A stretch of 64,000 nucleotides of DNA, taken from Acinetobacter shaoyimingii (lineage in GTDB: Bacteria > Pseudomonadota > Gammaproteobacteria > Pseudomonadales > Moraxellaceae). Both the position numbers and the translations under genes were made by a program. Below, in pieces: positions 1 to 8,311 of this stretch. Under the pieces are notes generated by a model. It was not told the origin of the DNA and did not search any database. It saw nothing but the letters and a program-made list of their open reading frames with translations. Location: the NCBI RefSeq assembly GCF_011578045.1, contig NZ_CP049801.1:1240001-1304000 (forward strand). The letters run 5' to 3'. Numbering within the stretch: the stretch's first letter is position 1; every line of letters starts with the position of its first letter.

Positions 1-459
1 ATGTTGAATGGAACGAAGTACATGTTGTCCATCTAAACCTATGCCATCAATAATGCTTTTTAGCACAGCAGGATTGGCAATGTCTTGACCGTGTTTAAAC
101 AGGGCATTGAAAATTGCTTGAGTGAGTGCAAAACGATCTAAAGTATGGTCTAAAGCCAAAATCGCTTGATGAGCCAATTGACTATTGGGCATACGTTTCA
201 TGTGTTCAATATCAATTTCAAGGTCTTCACTATAGGCAATGAATTTGGTCATCTGTAACTTACGCTGAGCTTCAGTAGAGCCATATTTCTGACTCAAATA
301 ACGCATAATATTTAAGCCTTCATCGGAAATTTCGGGCACCATTTGCACTGGAATCAATTCGATATGATGGTTGAGCTGTTGGTCCCAATTTTTTTTAAGT
401 TTTTGGAATGCGACATAACTCATGGGGTATGCAATATCAAATACAAATTGAATTTTCAT
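1..459 (-). CDS. DsbA-family (FrnE / HCCA-isomerase-like) thioredoxin-fold protein, 3' end outside window
   Basis: The reading frame starts at an ATG (complement of 457-459) and stays open to the window edge, giving 153 codons. The protein begins MKIQFVFDIAYPMSYVAF, the opening beta strand and first helix of the DsbA/2-hydroxychromene-2-carboxylate isomerase superfamily. Where classical DsbA has CxxC this protein has YPMS, so a dithiol oxidoreductase role is unlikely; an isomerase-like or glutathione-dependent role is an inference. The middle part (SEDLEIDIEHMKRMPNS, then an alpha-helical stretch) fits the helical insertion of the family. It is transcribed away from ahpF and separated from it by about 660 bases. 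The C-terminus is not visible, so length and exact subfamily cannot be judged. Confidence 0.75.
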   Translation of the reverse strand, partial: MKIQFVFDIAYPMSYVAFQKLKKNWDQQLNHHIELIPVQMVPEISDEGLNIMRYLSQKYGSTEAQRKLQMTKFIAYSEDLEIDIEHMKRMPNSQLAHQAILALDHTLDRFALTQAIFNALFKHGQDIANPAVLKSIIDGIGLDGQHVLRSIQH

Positions 460-1123
460 TGTGAAATCCTCAATAGTAAAATTAAACCTAAAACTGCTTT
501 TGATGACAGATGGTTTTGTCAGAGTGCGTCAATGCATGTGTTTGCTTGAGCATAGGTTTTTAGGTGATCGCTGGAGATTGATGGTTCATCAATTGATGTA
601 CATCAGTGAGCAGCATTTTGTGAATATCTTGCTGTGTTCTATGTGGTGTGAATTATTTATGTATCGAGTTAAAGTGCAGTAGGTGCTGAAGGTAATCGCC
701 TTATACAGCATTGCTTTTCATTTTGCGTTGAGTTTGAAATAAAGGACGTTGCAATATAGGATTTTAGAAGATTTATATTTTCTAAAATGCGATTTAAGAT
801 AAGTTTTTCTTCAAGAATACTTTTTTTGAGTATGCTTTGATTATGATATTGTTGGAATTGTACTGCTTTCATTTGTTATCCAAGCTGTGGAAACCAAATT
901 CAGCATAGTTTGAATGATTGATCCATCAAAGACTGATTATTAGAACGAACTGTTGCATAAATGTTGAGCTTAATTTAAACCTTCAAAAAATAGATGATTT
1001 TTCTGTAATTTTTTACCATCTATTTTTCCAATTACAAGTATTAAAACAAACTGTTTTATCTATTTTTATCTTTCCCTTATCATAGCTCCATCAGATAAAT
1101 TTACTCCTTTGGAGACGTTAGCA
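460..1123. other. Long intergenic region upstream of ahpF
   Basis: This 660-base AT-rich stretch separates two divergent genes. I see no convincing gene in it: the short open frames at 461-682 (+) and 669-872 (-) have no recognisable domain, although the second has a modest GGA-type ribosome site. The only ordered element I found is the inverted repeat at 986-1027. Confidence 0.5.
986..1027. promoter_or_regulatory. Perfect 11-bp inverted repeat upstream of ahpF
   Basis: AAAAATAGATG (986-996) is matched exactly by its complement CATCTATTTTT (1017-1027), with 20 bases between. It lies about 100 bases before the ahpF start. The ATAG and CTAT ends recall OxyR half-sites, but the spacing does not fit the canonical ATAG-N7-CTAT-N7-ATAG-N7-CTAT layout. 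It could be an operator of another factor or a transcript hairpin. Confidence 0.4.
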
Positions 1124-2689
1124 ATGTTAGATCAAAACACTTCTGCTCAATTAAAAACACTCCTTGAACGCCTTGAAAGCCCAATCGAATTGGTGGCCAC
1201 TTTAAATGGCTCTGACAAATCAGACAAAATTAAAGAATTGGTCACTGAAGTTGCTGCACTTTCAGATCAAGTGACTGCACGTTTTGATGGTACAAACGCT
1301 CGTGCGCCAAGTTTTGGCATTGCAAAAGTGGGTGAACAACCTCGTGTGAACTTTGCTGGTTTACCGATGGGTCACGAATTCACATCTTTGATCTTGGCTT
1401 TGTTACAAGTATCGGGCTATGCACCAAAAGTCTCTGACGAAGTTTTAGCACAAATCAAAGGCTTAAACTTAACAGCTGATTTTGATGTGTTCGTATCGCT
1501 CAGCTGCCATAACTGCCCAGACGTAGTTCAAGCATTAAATTTGATTGCCATCTATAACCCTGGCACAACAGCAACCATGATTGATGGTGCATTCTTCCAA
1601 GATGAAGTTGAAGAACGCAAAATTATGGCGGTTCCTATGTTATTCCAAAACAGTGAGCACATCGGTCAAGGTCGTATGACATTGGAAGAAATCATCGCGA
1701 AATTGGATACCGGTGCAACAGCGAAAGATGCTGAAAAACTCAATGCCAAAGATGCGTTTGATGTACTTGTAATTGGCGGTGGTCCTGCAGGAAACACAGC
1801 AGCCATCTATGCAGCACGTAAAGGCATTAAAACTGGTATCGTAGCTGAGCGCATGGGCGGTCAAGTGATGGATACCATGGACATTGAAAACTTTACTTCA
1901 GTGCAAAAAACACAAGGTCCGAAGTTTGCAGCTGAGATGGAAGCACATGTACGTGAGTATGGTGTTGACATCATGAACTTACAAAAAGTGTCAGGCATCA
2001 AAGGTGCAGCTGAAACTACCAACGGTCTAGTTGAAGTGACTTTAGAGAATGGTGCCAAACTTGAATCTAAAACCATTATTCTTTCTACAGGTGCACGTTG
2101 GAGAGAAATGAATGTTCCAGGTGAGAAAGAGTATAAAACCCGTGGTGTTGCTTACTGCCCACACTGTGATGGTCCTTTGTTCAAAGGAAAACGTGTTGCA
2201 GTGATTGGTGGAGGTAACTCAGGTGTTGAAGCGGCAATTGACCTTGCTGGTATTGTTGAGCATGTAACATTGGTTGAGTTTGATACTAAACTCCGTGCCG
2301 ACCAAGTGCTTCAAGACAAATTGAACAGCTTGCCAAACACCACTGTGATTTTAAATGCACTTTCAACTGAAGTGGTGGGTGATGGTTCACAAGTAACTGC
2401 ACTTAAATACAAAGATCGTGCGACTGATGAAATCAAAACGATCGAGCTTGCAGGGATCTTTGTACAAATTGGTTTGTTACCAAACACTGACTTCTTAAAA
2501 GAAACAGCTGTGGAACTTTCAAACCGTGGTGAGATCATCATCAATGATCGTAACGAAACCAATGTGAAAGGTGTATTTGCTGCAGGTGACTGTACAACTG
2601 TTCCTTATAAACAAATCATCATTGCCACAGGTGAAGGTGCAAAAGCATCACTTTCAGCATTTGATTACATGATTCGTTCTGGTCAGTAA
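1124..2689 (+). CDS. ahpF: Alkyl hydroperoxide reductase subunit F (NADH-peroxiredoxin reductase)
   Basis: AhpF passes electrons from NADH through FAD and two disulfides to the peroxiredoxin AhpC, which destroys organic peroxides and hydrogen peroxide in the cytosol. The 521-residue protein has the family layout: an N-terminal double thioredoxin-like domain with CHNC near residue 130, a GGGPAG FAD-binding motif near 212, the thioredoxin-reductase active site CPHC near 343, a GGGNSG NADH motif and a C-terminal GVFAAGDCT. The ATG at 1124 ([10 protein letters not shown]) has GGAG at 1111-1114, nine bases upstream, so it is preferred over an in-frame TTG 15 bases earlier. ahpC is not adjacent; the gene stands alone between its long upstream region and two terminator-like hairpins. 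Confidence 0.97.
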   Translation: MLDQNTSAQLKTLLERLESPIELVATLNGSDKSDKIKELVTEVAALSDQVTARFDGTNARAPSFGIAKVGEQPRVNFAGLPMGHEFTSLILALLQVSGYAPKVSDEVLAQIKGLNLTADFDVFVSLSCHNCPDVVQALNLIAIYNPGTTATMIDGAFFQDEVEERKIMAVPMLFQNSEHIGQGRMTLEEIIAKLDTGATAKDAEKLNAKDAFDVLVIGGGPAGNTAAIYAARKGIKTGIVAERMGGQVMDTMDIENFTSVQKTQGPKFAAEMEAHVREYGVDIMNLQKVSGIKGAAETTNGLVEVTLENGAKLESKTIILSTGARWREMNVPGEKEYKTRGVAYCPHCDGPLFKGKRVAVIGGGNSGVEAAIDLAGIVEHVTLVEFDTKLRADQVLQDKLNSLPNTTVILNALSTEVVGDGSQVTALKYKDRATDEIKTIELAGIFVQIGLLPNTDFLKETAVELSNRGEIIINDRNETNVKGVFAAGDCTTVPYKQIIIATGEGAKASLSAFDYMIRSGQ

Positions 2690-2723
2690 GATCAATCAGT
2701 TATTTAAAGCTTTTGTAAAATTA

Positions 2724-2755
2724 AAGACCAAAGTGACTTAGGTTGCTTTGGTCTT
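2724..2755 (+). terminator. Hairpin after ahpF
   Basis: AAGACCAAAG (2724-2733) pairs with CTTTGGTCTT (2746-2755) across a 12-base loop, 35 bases after the ahpF stop. The T-tract behind it is weak, so it may be a processing or 3'-stabilising hairpin upstream of the stronger terminator at 2793. Confidence 0.5.
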
Positions 2756-2792
2756 GACTGAAATTTTAATAAGAAACTGATGTACTGTTTTC

Positions 2793-2828
2793 AGAGATTG
2801 TGTCGCTAACAACACAATCTCTTTTTTT
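2793..2828 (+). terminator. Rho-independent terminator of ahpF
   Basis: AGAGATTGTGT (2793-2803) pairs with ACACAATCTCT (2812-2822) and is followed by a run of T. Stem and T-tract are of classical form on the plus strand. Confidence 0.85.
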
Positions 2829-3100
2829 ATATAAAAGGGCAAATTAAAACATAACTCATTGATATTGATTTTTTTAATATTGAAAATCTTTTTGAAACTC
2901 AATAAATATATTTAATTATAAGTTGTTTCGCATACAAAGTGCGTTGATACGATTGGTCAAATTTGATGAATAAGCAACACAACATCAATGCAATATTTTA
3001 TGGTTATGCATTGCTGACGTTGGAAAATCACAGGATTGCATTGCTAGATTACATTGAAAGGATTGTAGATTTTAGAAAGATGAGTGAATTAAAAAGAAAT

Positions 3101-3122
3101 CAAAGTGTCCCCAATCACTTTG
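3101..3122. repeat. Hairpin copy 1 with CCCCAAT loop
   Basis: CAAAGTG (3101-3107) and CACTTTG (3116-3122) form a 7-bp stem around TCCCCAAT. The loop sequence recurs in the longer hairpin at 3241-3274, suggesting a diverged duplicate of one terminator-like element. Confidence 0.45.
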
Positions 3123-3240
3123 ATCTCTTATTCGCATTATTAGGATTTTTTTGTATATTTTGCAACCATTTTATTTTAATCAATTCATTGACCCAATTGA
3201 TTAAAGAATAAAATATTGATCGACGATAAAGTGTAATTGT

Positions 3241-3274
3241 AAAGACCAAAGCCTCCCCAATGACTTTGGCCTTT
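3241..3274 (-). terminator. Hairpin copy 2, probable terminator of the ferredoxin-trhP operon
   Basis: AAAGACCAAAG (3241-3251) pairs with CTTTGGCCTTT (3264-3274) with one G-U-type position when read on the minus strand. It lies about 120 bases past the ferredoxin stop, in the direction of transcription. The T-tract is short, so efficiency is uncertain. Confidence 0.5.
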
Positions 3275-3394
3275 ACATCTGTTGCCAGATTCATTCTTGT
3301 TTTATGTGTTGTTGTTATACTTTCCCCAAGGTAATGCTTAAAACCACTATTCTTTTCAAGCAATTATTATTCCAGATATTGTTATTGTTTATTG

Positions 3395-3646
3395 TTATCC
3401 CACAATATTTAAAGCTTTAAACTTGACCAATAATTGTTCCTGAGTTTCCACATATTTTGGATGTGGAATTATGCAATCGATCGGACACACCGCAATACAG
3501 GTTTGATGGTCATAAAATCCGACACATTCCGTACAACGATTTACATCAATTTCATAGACTTTTGATCCTTCATAAATGGCTTCATTGGGACACTCGGGTA
3601 AGCACATGTCACAGTTGATGCATTTGTCAGTAATGAGTAGAGCCAT
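3395..3646 (-). CDS. yfhL: YfhL-type 2[4Fe-4S] ferredoxin
   Basis: This 83-residue protein carries two ferredoxin cysteine clusters: CINCDMCLPECP near residues 9-20 and a second set (CTEC, then CIAVCP) near 38-56. The spacing in the second cluster is longer than in clostridial ferredoxins, as in the YfhL/Allochromatium-type family. It is a small cytosolic electron carrier. The gene sits eight bases downstream of trhP on the same strand, so the two are probably one operon. I infer that it supplies electrons or supports the Fe-S-dependent hydroxylase TrhP. Confidence 0.93.
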   Translation of the reverse strand: MALLITDKCINCDMCLPECPNEAIYEGSKVYEIDVNRCTECVGFYDHQTCIAVCPIDCIIPHPKYVETQEQLLVKFKALNIVG

Positions 3647-3654
3647 AGCAAACT

Positions 3655-5076
3655 TTATACCGCCTGATAGGCCAATGAAGAAGCCGTGATGTCTGTATTC
3701 GAATGTGGCAAATTACGAATGAGTAGGGCATAGCTCATATCTACATCTGCTGGAATTGGAATTTCAACAATATGACCAGAACCTTTGGCATTGATGATCC
3801 AATTGCCTTTTTTATCTTTCATTTCATTCAAAATAAATGTGATGTTTCCAGATGTTGTCATCAACTCCAATGAGTCACCTACCTCAAAACGATTTTTCAC
3901 CTCAATTTTGATGTAATCACCATTTCGCTCCAAAACTTCACCGCAGAAAATTTGATGATCGAAGTTGGAAGAGCCATTTTCGTAGTTTTGATATTCACTA
4001 TGTACATGACGACGCAAGAAACCTTCGGTATAACCACGATTTGCCAGACCTTCCAGTTGCGTCATAAGTGATGAATCAAAAGGTTTTCCTGCAAGTGCGT
4101 CATCAATGGCTTTACGATAAATTTGCGCTGTGCGAGCACAGTAGAAATATGATTTGGTACGTCCTTCAATTTTTAAAGAATGTATGCCCATTTGAGTTAA
4201 ACGAGCAACATGTTGGACTGCACGTAAGTCTTTTGAATTCATGAAATATGTGCCATGTTCATCTTCCTCAGCAGCGAACATATCTTCGTCATTACGTTGT
4301 AACAACACTGGTTCATTAAACTGATGTTGTTGTTGCATGTGCTGCTCATCGGCATCAAATGCTGTAACTGAATGGCATCCACAATTTTTATTTTCTGTAT
4401 TCTCATCTAAATTCTGAACAGGAATTACATCACCTGTTTCATCTTCAACCGCTTCATGAATTTTATACTCCCAACGGCAGGCGTTGGTGCAGGCACCTTG
4501 GTTGGCATCACGTTTGTTCATATAACCCGATAACATGCAACGACCAGAATAGGCCATGCACAGAGCACCATGAACGAAGACTTCAATTTCCATTTCTGGA
4601 ACATTATTTTTTATTTCTTCAATTTCTTCTAATGAAAGTTCACGTGACAAAATCACACGAGTTAAGCCCATATTTTTCCAAAATTTGACTGTTGCCCAAT
4701 TGACTGCATTGGCTTGGACAGACAGATGAATTGCCATTTCTGGAAAATGCTCACGTACCATCATAATTAAGCCAGGATCAGACATAATCAATGCATCAGG
4801 TTGCATCGCAATAATTGGTGTGAGGTCACGAATAAAATTTTTGAGCTTTGAGTTGTGGGGTTGAATATTGACCACTACATAGAATTTTTTACCTAAGGCA
4901 TGTGCTTCTTGTATGCCAATGGCGAGATGGTCATGATCAAATTCATTATTACGTACACGTAAGCTGTAACGGGGTTGTCCTGCGTAAACTGCATCTGCGC
5001 CATAGGCAAATGCATAGCGCATATTTTTTAACGAACCTGCGGGTGAGAGTAGTTCTGTAACGTGTGTAATGCTCAT
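3655..5076 (-). CDS. trhP: tRNA 5-hydroxyuridine synthesis protein TrhP (peptidase U32 family)
   Basis: TrhP (formerly YegQ) is required for forming 5-hydroxyuridine at wobble position 34 of several tRNAs, the precursor of cmo5U and mcmo5U. The 473-residue protein begins with LLSPAGSLKNMRYAFAYGAD and has the U32 signature EVFVHGALCMAYSGRCMLSG followed by CTNAC (residues about 165-205), whose four cysteines hold an Fe-S cluster in this family. The downstream YEDEHGTYFMNSKDL-like stretch and SLKIEGRTKS match the YegQ subgroup rather than RlhA. Despite the family name there is no reason to expect peptidase activity. It shares an operon with a ferredoxin and is divergent from arsR. Confidence 0.93.
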   Translation of the reverse strand: MSITHVTELLSPAGSLKNMRYAFAYGADAVYAGQPRYSLRVRNNEFDHDHLAIGIQEAHALGKKFYVVVNIQPHNSKLKNFIRDLTPIIAMQPDALIMSDPGLIMMVREHFPEMAIHLSVQANAVNWATVKFWKNMGLTRVILSRELSLEEIEEIKNNVPEMEIEVFVHGALCMAYSGRCMLSGYMNKRDANQGACTNACRWEYKIHEAVEDETGDVIPVQNLDENTENKNCGCHSVTAFDADEQHMQQQHQFNEPVLLQRNDEDMFAAEEDEHGTYFMNSKDLRAVQHVARLTQMGIHSLKIEGRTKSYFYCARTAQIYRKAIDDALAGKPFDSSLMTQLEGLANRGYTEGFLRRHVHSEYQNYENGSSNFDHQIFCGEVLERNGDYIKIEVKNRFEVGDSLELMTTSGNITFILNEMKDKKGNWIINAKGSGHIVEIPIPADVDMSYALLIRNLPHSNTDITASSLAYQAV

Positions 5077-5198
5077 GAATATCGAAAGGCATACAAATAA
5101 TATGTGTTTATTTTAGGAGTCAAAAAAAATAGATTCAACCCAGTAAAAAACTCGGGATTCAATGAAAAGTGATTCACATGAGATAAAAATCGTTTAAT

Positions 5199-5228
5199 AT
5201 ATATGGATATTCGAATGTGCGTATATAT
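5199..5228. promoter_or_regulatory. Probable ArsR operator/promoter of the arsenic operon
   Basis: The stretch before the arsR start has ATATAT arms at both ends and a perfect ATTCGAAT palindrome (5209-5216) in the middle. Long AT-rich dyads with a TTCGAA-like core are typical of ArsR/SmtB operators overlapping the promoter, and autoregulation is the family rule. No Shine-Dalgarno sequence fits between this dyad and the ATG at 5230. Confidence 0.55.
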
Positions 5229-5229
5229 A

Positions 5230-5553
5230 ATGAACCAAATTGATTTTTTTAAATGCTTAGCAGACCAAACTCGTTTAGATATTTTGATGTTGATTGTCCA
5301 AAATGGTGAGCGGTGTGTGTGTGAATTAACCGCATATTTGAATTTAAGTCAGCCCAAAATTTCACGTCATTTGGCGTTATTGCGTAGTCATAAAATTTTG
5401 CAAGATCGACGTCAAGGACAATGGGTTTATTACCGTCTTCATGATGATTTAGAACAATGGTGTTTAGACGTTTTACATGCAATTCAAAAGACAGAAGGCT
5501 ACGCCAAAAACAATGGCTTAGATCCACACATAAATCTGAACTGTTGTGAATAG
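5230..5553 (+). CDS. arsR: ArsR-family metalloregulatory repressor
   Basis: This winged-helix repressor of about 107 residues should release the operator when arsenite or antimonite binds. The recognition helix region reads LNLSQPKISRHLALLR and the wing DRRQGQWVYYRL. The motif CVC in NGERCVCEL at the start of the helix before the recognition helix is the arsenite site seen in classical ArsR proteins; a CC pair lies at the C-terminus. I take the ATG at 5230 (MNQIDFFKCLADQTRL) because it matches the usual N-terminus; in-frame ATGs at 5203 and 5215 lie inside the operator-like dyad. It is the first gene of the ars operon, 12 bases before arsC. Confidence 0.93.
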   Translation: MNQIDFFKCLADQTRLDILMLIVQNGERCVCELTAYLNLSQPKISRHLALLRSHKILQDRRQGQWVYYRLHDDLEQWCLDVLHAIQKTEGYAKNNGLDPHINLNCCE

Positions 5554-5565
5554 GTATATGAATTA

Positions 5566-6042
5566 ATGATGAATATTTTATTTTTATGCACTGGAAATAG
5601 TTGCCGTAGTATTTTGTCTGAAGCTTTGTTTAATGCTCGTGCACCACAAGGATTTCATGCATGTAGTGCAGGTAGTCAGCCGACTGGAAAAGTCCATCCA
5701 TTGACCTTAAAAACCTTACAACTTTTAAATCTTCCGACTGAAAATCTGTTCAGTAAAAGTCTACAAGACTGTGAACAATTTCAGCCTGAAATCGTGATCT
5801 CTGTGTGTGATGCAGCAGCACAAGAACCGTGCCCTTTATATTTAGGAAATCGTTTAAAAGTACATTGGGGACTTGCAGACCCATCGCATTTAGATGTGCC
5901 AGAAGCAGAAAAAATGCAGGCATTTATACAAACAGTTGCACATATTCAACGTCGTTTTGATGCCTTTTTTGCATTAAATTTCGACAATCTGTCTGTACAT
6001 GATTTAAGCATTGAGCTTGAAAAAATTTCTCAGATTACCTGA
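5566..6042 (+). CDS. arsC: Arsenate reductase, low-molecular-weight phosphatase (thioredoxin-linked) type
   Basis: It reduces arsenate to arsenite in the cytosol so that the downstream pump can export it. The 158-residue protein opens with [19 protein letters not shown], the CX5R phosphate/arsenate loop of the LMW-PTP fold (a cysteine, then GNSC, then R). Further cysteines at [11 protein letters not shown] correspond to the resolving cysteines of thioredoxin-coupled ArsC. The general-acid DPS motif is present (LADPSH). The gene is 12 bases after arsR and 20 bases before acr3. The ATG at 5566 is adopted; a second ATG follows immediately. Confidence 0.93.
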   Translation: MMNILFLCTGNSCRSILSEALFNARAPQGFHACSAGSQPTGKVHPLTLKTLQLLNLPTENLFSKSLQDCEQFQPEIVISVCDAAAQEPCPLYLGNRLKVHWGLADPSHLDVPEAEKMQAFIQTVAHIQRRFDAFFALNFDNLSVHDLSIELEKISQIT

Positions 6043-6062
6043 TTAAAGGTTTGAAATTCAAT

Positions 6063-7103
6063 ATGCAAAGCAAAAAACTGTCATTTTTAGATCGAAATCT
6101 AAGTCTATGGATTTTTGTTGCCATGGCATTAGGAATTGCAATTGGCGTATTTTTGCCCAATGTGTCTTCACAATTACAAGGTATGCAGGCAGGGACGGTC
6201 AATGTTCCTATTGCGATTGGGCTTATTTTGATGATGTATCCACCTTTAGCAAAAGTCGATTATCAAAGCTTACCCGAGGTATTTAAGGATAAAAAAACCT
6301 TAGTTTTGTCATTGGTACAGAACTGGTTGATCGCACCCTGTTTAATGTTTGCTTTAGCGATTATCTTTTTACAGGATTATCCTGAATATATGACGGGACT
6401 GATTTTGATTGGACTCGCACGTTGTATTGCAATGGTTTTGGTTTGGAACGATTTGGCTTGTGGTGATCGTCAATATGTGACGGCATTGGTCGCGTTTAAC
6501 AGTATCTTTCAAATTTTATTTTTTAGCAGTTATGCATGGCTGTTTTTAAGTGTATTACCGCCTTATTTTGGTGTGGCAGGTCAAATCATTGATGTTAGTT
6601 TTTTTACCATCAGCCAAGCCGTTCTGATTTATTTAGGTATTCCATTTTTGCTGGGGTTTCTCACTCGATGGATATTGGTTAAAACAAAAGGCATTGTGTG
6701 GTATCAACAGCAGTTTATTCCAAAAATTAGTCCAATGAGTTTATTGGCATTACTTTTTACTATTGTGGCCATGTTTAGTCTAAAAGGTGCTGATGTTGTT
6801 CATTTACCTATAGACGTGATTCGGATTGCGATTCCACTGGTTGTATATTTTGTGGTGATGTTTCTGGTCAGTTTCTTTATGAGTCGATGGTTAGGTAACA
6901 ACTATGCTAAAACGACGGCCATTTCATTTACATCTGCTGGAAATAATTTTGAATTGGCATTGGCTGTTGCCATTGCAACATTTGGGATTGCATCCCCTGT
7001 TGCTTTTACCACCATTATAGGACCCCTTGTCGAAGTTCCTGTTTTAATCATGCTAGTGAGTGTGTCTTTGTGGCTGCGTAAAAAATATTTTGTAGAGGTT
7101 TAA
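6063..7103 (+). CDS. acr3: ACR3-family arsenite efflux transporter
   Basis: Acr3 is an inner-membrane antiporter that expels arsenite. The protein of about 346 residues has ten hydrophobic segments, with the first beginning [21 protein letters not shown]3 marks include the cysteine in [21 protein letters not shown] and the glutamate in [19 protein letters not shown] and GPLVEVPVL. The ATG at 6063 is preferred over the in-frame TTG at 6051 because AAAGG lies 12 bases before the ATG but touches the TTG. arsH begins at the base after its stop codon, so the two genes are translationally close. Confidence 0.95.
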   Translation: MQSKKLSFLDRNLSLWIFVAMALGIAIGVFLPNVSSQLQGMQAGTVNVPIAIGLILMMYPPLAKVDYQSLPEVFKDKKTLVLSLVQNWLIAPCLMFALAIIFLQDYPEYMTGLILIGLARCIAMVLVWNDLACGDRQYVTALVAFNSIFQILFFSSYAWLFLSVLPPYFGVAGQIIDVSFFTISQAVLIYLGIPFLLGFLTRWILVKTKGIVWYQQQFIPKISPMSLLALLFTIVAMFSLKGADVVHLPIDVIRIAIPLVVYFVVMFLVSFFMSRWLGNNYAKTTAISFTSAGNNFELALAVAIATFGIASPVAFTTIIGPLVEVPVLIMLVSVSLWLRKKYFVEV

Positions 7104-7808
7104 ATGTCATTACAGCATATTGATTTAGATTTACTGGAAAAACCGAGTATTGAACAGATACAAGCTAAGGCTTTAGAACATCCTCCTCGAATATTATTGC
7201 TATATGGCTCAAATAGAGAGCGCTCATATAGCCGTTTTGCTGTATTGGAAGCGGGGCGAATACTCGAATATTTAGGAGCAGAGGTGAAAATTTTCCATCC
7301 CCAAGGTTTACCTTTACCTGAAGATGCAGAAACCAGTCATCCCAAAGTACAAGAGTTACATGAATTACTGGCGTGGTCTGAAGGAATGGTGTGGTGTAGC
7401 CCTGAACGACATGGCGCGATGAGTTCTATTTTTAAAGCACAAATTGACTGGATTCCACTTGCAGCGGGTGCAATCCGTGCAACACAAGGTAAAACTTTGG
7501 CATTGATGCAAGTCTGTGGAGGATCACAATCTTTTAATGCCTTGAATCAAATGCGGGTGCTGGGAAGATGGATGCGCATGATCACCATTCCAAATCAATC
7601 GTCTGTTCCAAAAGCCTTTTTAGAATTTGAAGAAAATGGTCGAATGAAAGCGTCGAGTTACTATGATCGAATAGTTGATGTGATGGAAGAGCTTTATAAA
7701 TTCACACTATTAACTCGAGCTCAATCAAGTTATCTGACCAATCGTTATTCTGAACGTAAAGAATCTGCTGAGCAACTGTCAAAGCGTGTTAATCAACACG
7801 CCTTATAA
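7104..7808 (+). CDS. arsH: ArsH, NADPH-dependent FMN flavoprotein of organoarsenical resistance
   Basis: ArsH oxidises trivalent organoarsenicals and is common at the end of ars operons. The 234-residue protein has the flavodoxin-like FMN loop [17 protein letters not shown] near residues 34-50, [18 protein letters not shown] near 100, and [22 protein letters not shown] near 140, all diagnostic for ArsH. The ATG immediately follows the acr3 stop, with AGAGG ten bases upstream inside acr3. It converges with the MerR-type gene at 7818; an inverted repeat TCAGATTC/GAATCTGA (7831-7857) inside that gene's 3' end might act on arsH transcripts. Confidence 0.95.
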   Translation: MSLQHIDLDLLEKPSIEQIQAKALEHPPRILLLYGSNRERSYSRFAVLEAGRILEYLGAEVKIFHPQGLPLPEDAETSHPKVQELHELLAWSEGMVWCSPERHGAMSSIFKAQIDWIPLAAGAIRATQGKTLALMQVCGGSQSFNALNQMRVLGRWMRMITIPNQSSVPKAFLEFEENGRMKASSYYDRIVDVMEELYKFTLLTRAQSSYLTNRYSERKESAEQLSKRVNQHAL

Positions 7809-7817
7809 AATTGTAGC

Positions 7818-8234
7818 TTAATTGGTTAAGTCAGATTCGAGTTGCTTAAGAATCTGACATTGATCAATGGTGTTCTGCGTAGAGCAGGTTTGTCTTAGCT
7901 GTTTGAGTTGAATTTGAAAATTTTGTAATTCTTCAATTTTTTGCTCAATATGATTTAAATGCTCATCAATCACGTTATTGACTGAACAACAGTCTTGTTG
8001 AGGATGTTTTTCCAGTTCAATGAGCGTCTCAATCTCTTTTAAAGTCATATCTAAAGAACGACAGCGTTTAATCAGAATCAAACGTTTTAAAGCATCTTCA
8101 TTGTAATAACGGTAATTATTTTCCGCACGAAAACTCGGTTGAATTAAATTTTTCTTTTCATAAAAACGAATGGCATCTGTACTGACTTGAGTTTTCTTGG
8201 CGAGATCTTTAATTAAATAATGTTGTTGATTCAT
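7818..8234 (-). CDS. MerR-family heavy-metal regulator (CadR/PbrR group)
   Basis: This 138-residue activator-repressor has the MerR DNA-binding domain (YLIKDLAKKTQVSTDAIRFYEKKNLI), then a dimerisation helix and a C-terminal metal-binding loop. Cysteines at DCCSVNNVIDEHL and in LRQTCSTQNTIDQCQIL match the Cd/Pb/Zn subgroup rather than mercury-type MerR. It is divergent from a CDF-type efflux gene and a canonical long-spacer promoter lies between them, so it most likely controls that pump and itself. It belongs to a separate unit from the convergent ars operon, although the two together form a metal-resistance block. Confidence 0.9.
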   Translation of the reverse strand: MNQQHYLIKDLAKKTQVSTDAIRFYEKKNLIQPSFRAENNYRYYNEDALKRLILIKRCRSLDMTLKEIETLIELEKHPQQDCCSVNNVIDEHLNHIEQKIEELQNFQIQLKQLRQTCSTQNTIDQCQILKQLESDLTN

Positions 8235-8237
8235 CGC

Positions 8238-8268
8238 TTGACCTTGGAGTTACTCTATAGTTTTGAAT
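8238..8268 (+). promoter_or_regulatory. MerR-type promoter/operator for the CDF pump
   Basis: TTGACC (8238-8243) and TTGAAT (8263-8268) are separated by 19 bases, the overlong spacer that MerR-family activators untwist. The spacer carries an imperfect dyad, ACCTTGGAGT facing ACTCTATAGT (8241-8261). The site lies between the divergent regulator and transporter genes. Confidence 0.75.
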
Positions 8269-8311
8269 AAGAATAATACAAAACCAAATCAAAAGAGAAG
8301 AGGTATTTTTG

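Larger units (their letters stand above)
2829..3394. other. Gene-poor AT-rich stretch between ahpF and the ferredoxin gene
   Basis: No credible coding region. Two short open frames (2963-3211 plus, 3115-3363 minus) have no recognisable domain and run through hairpins. The stretch contains two similar hairpins at 3101-3122 and 3241-3274, both with TCCCCAAT in the loop. Confidence 0.5.

Noticed and set aside
461..682. 73-codon plus-strand frame in the gap after the DsbA-like gene
   Set aside because: Atypical composition (many Cys, His, Met), no ribosome site and no family pattern.
669..872. 67-codon minus-strand frame upstream of ahpF
   Set aside because: It has a GGA before the ATG but the peptide looks random and no neighbour supports it; left out for lack of evidence.
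986..1027. OxyR binding site
   Set aside because: ATAG and CTAT are present, but the spacing does not fit the canonical four-part site; reported only as an inverted repeat.
2963..3211. 82-codon plus-strand frame after ahpF
   Set aside because: It crosses the hairpin at 3101-3122 and shows no recognisable domain.
7831..7857. Inverted repeat TCAGATTC/GAATCTGA between arsH and the MerR gene as a terminator
   Set aside because: It lies inside the 3' end of the MerR coding region and has no T-tract.
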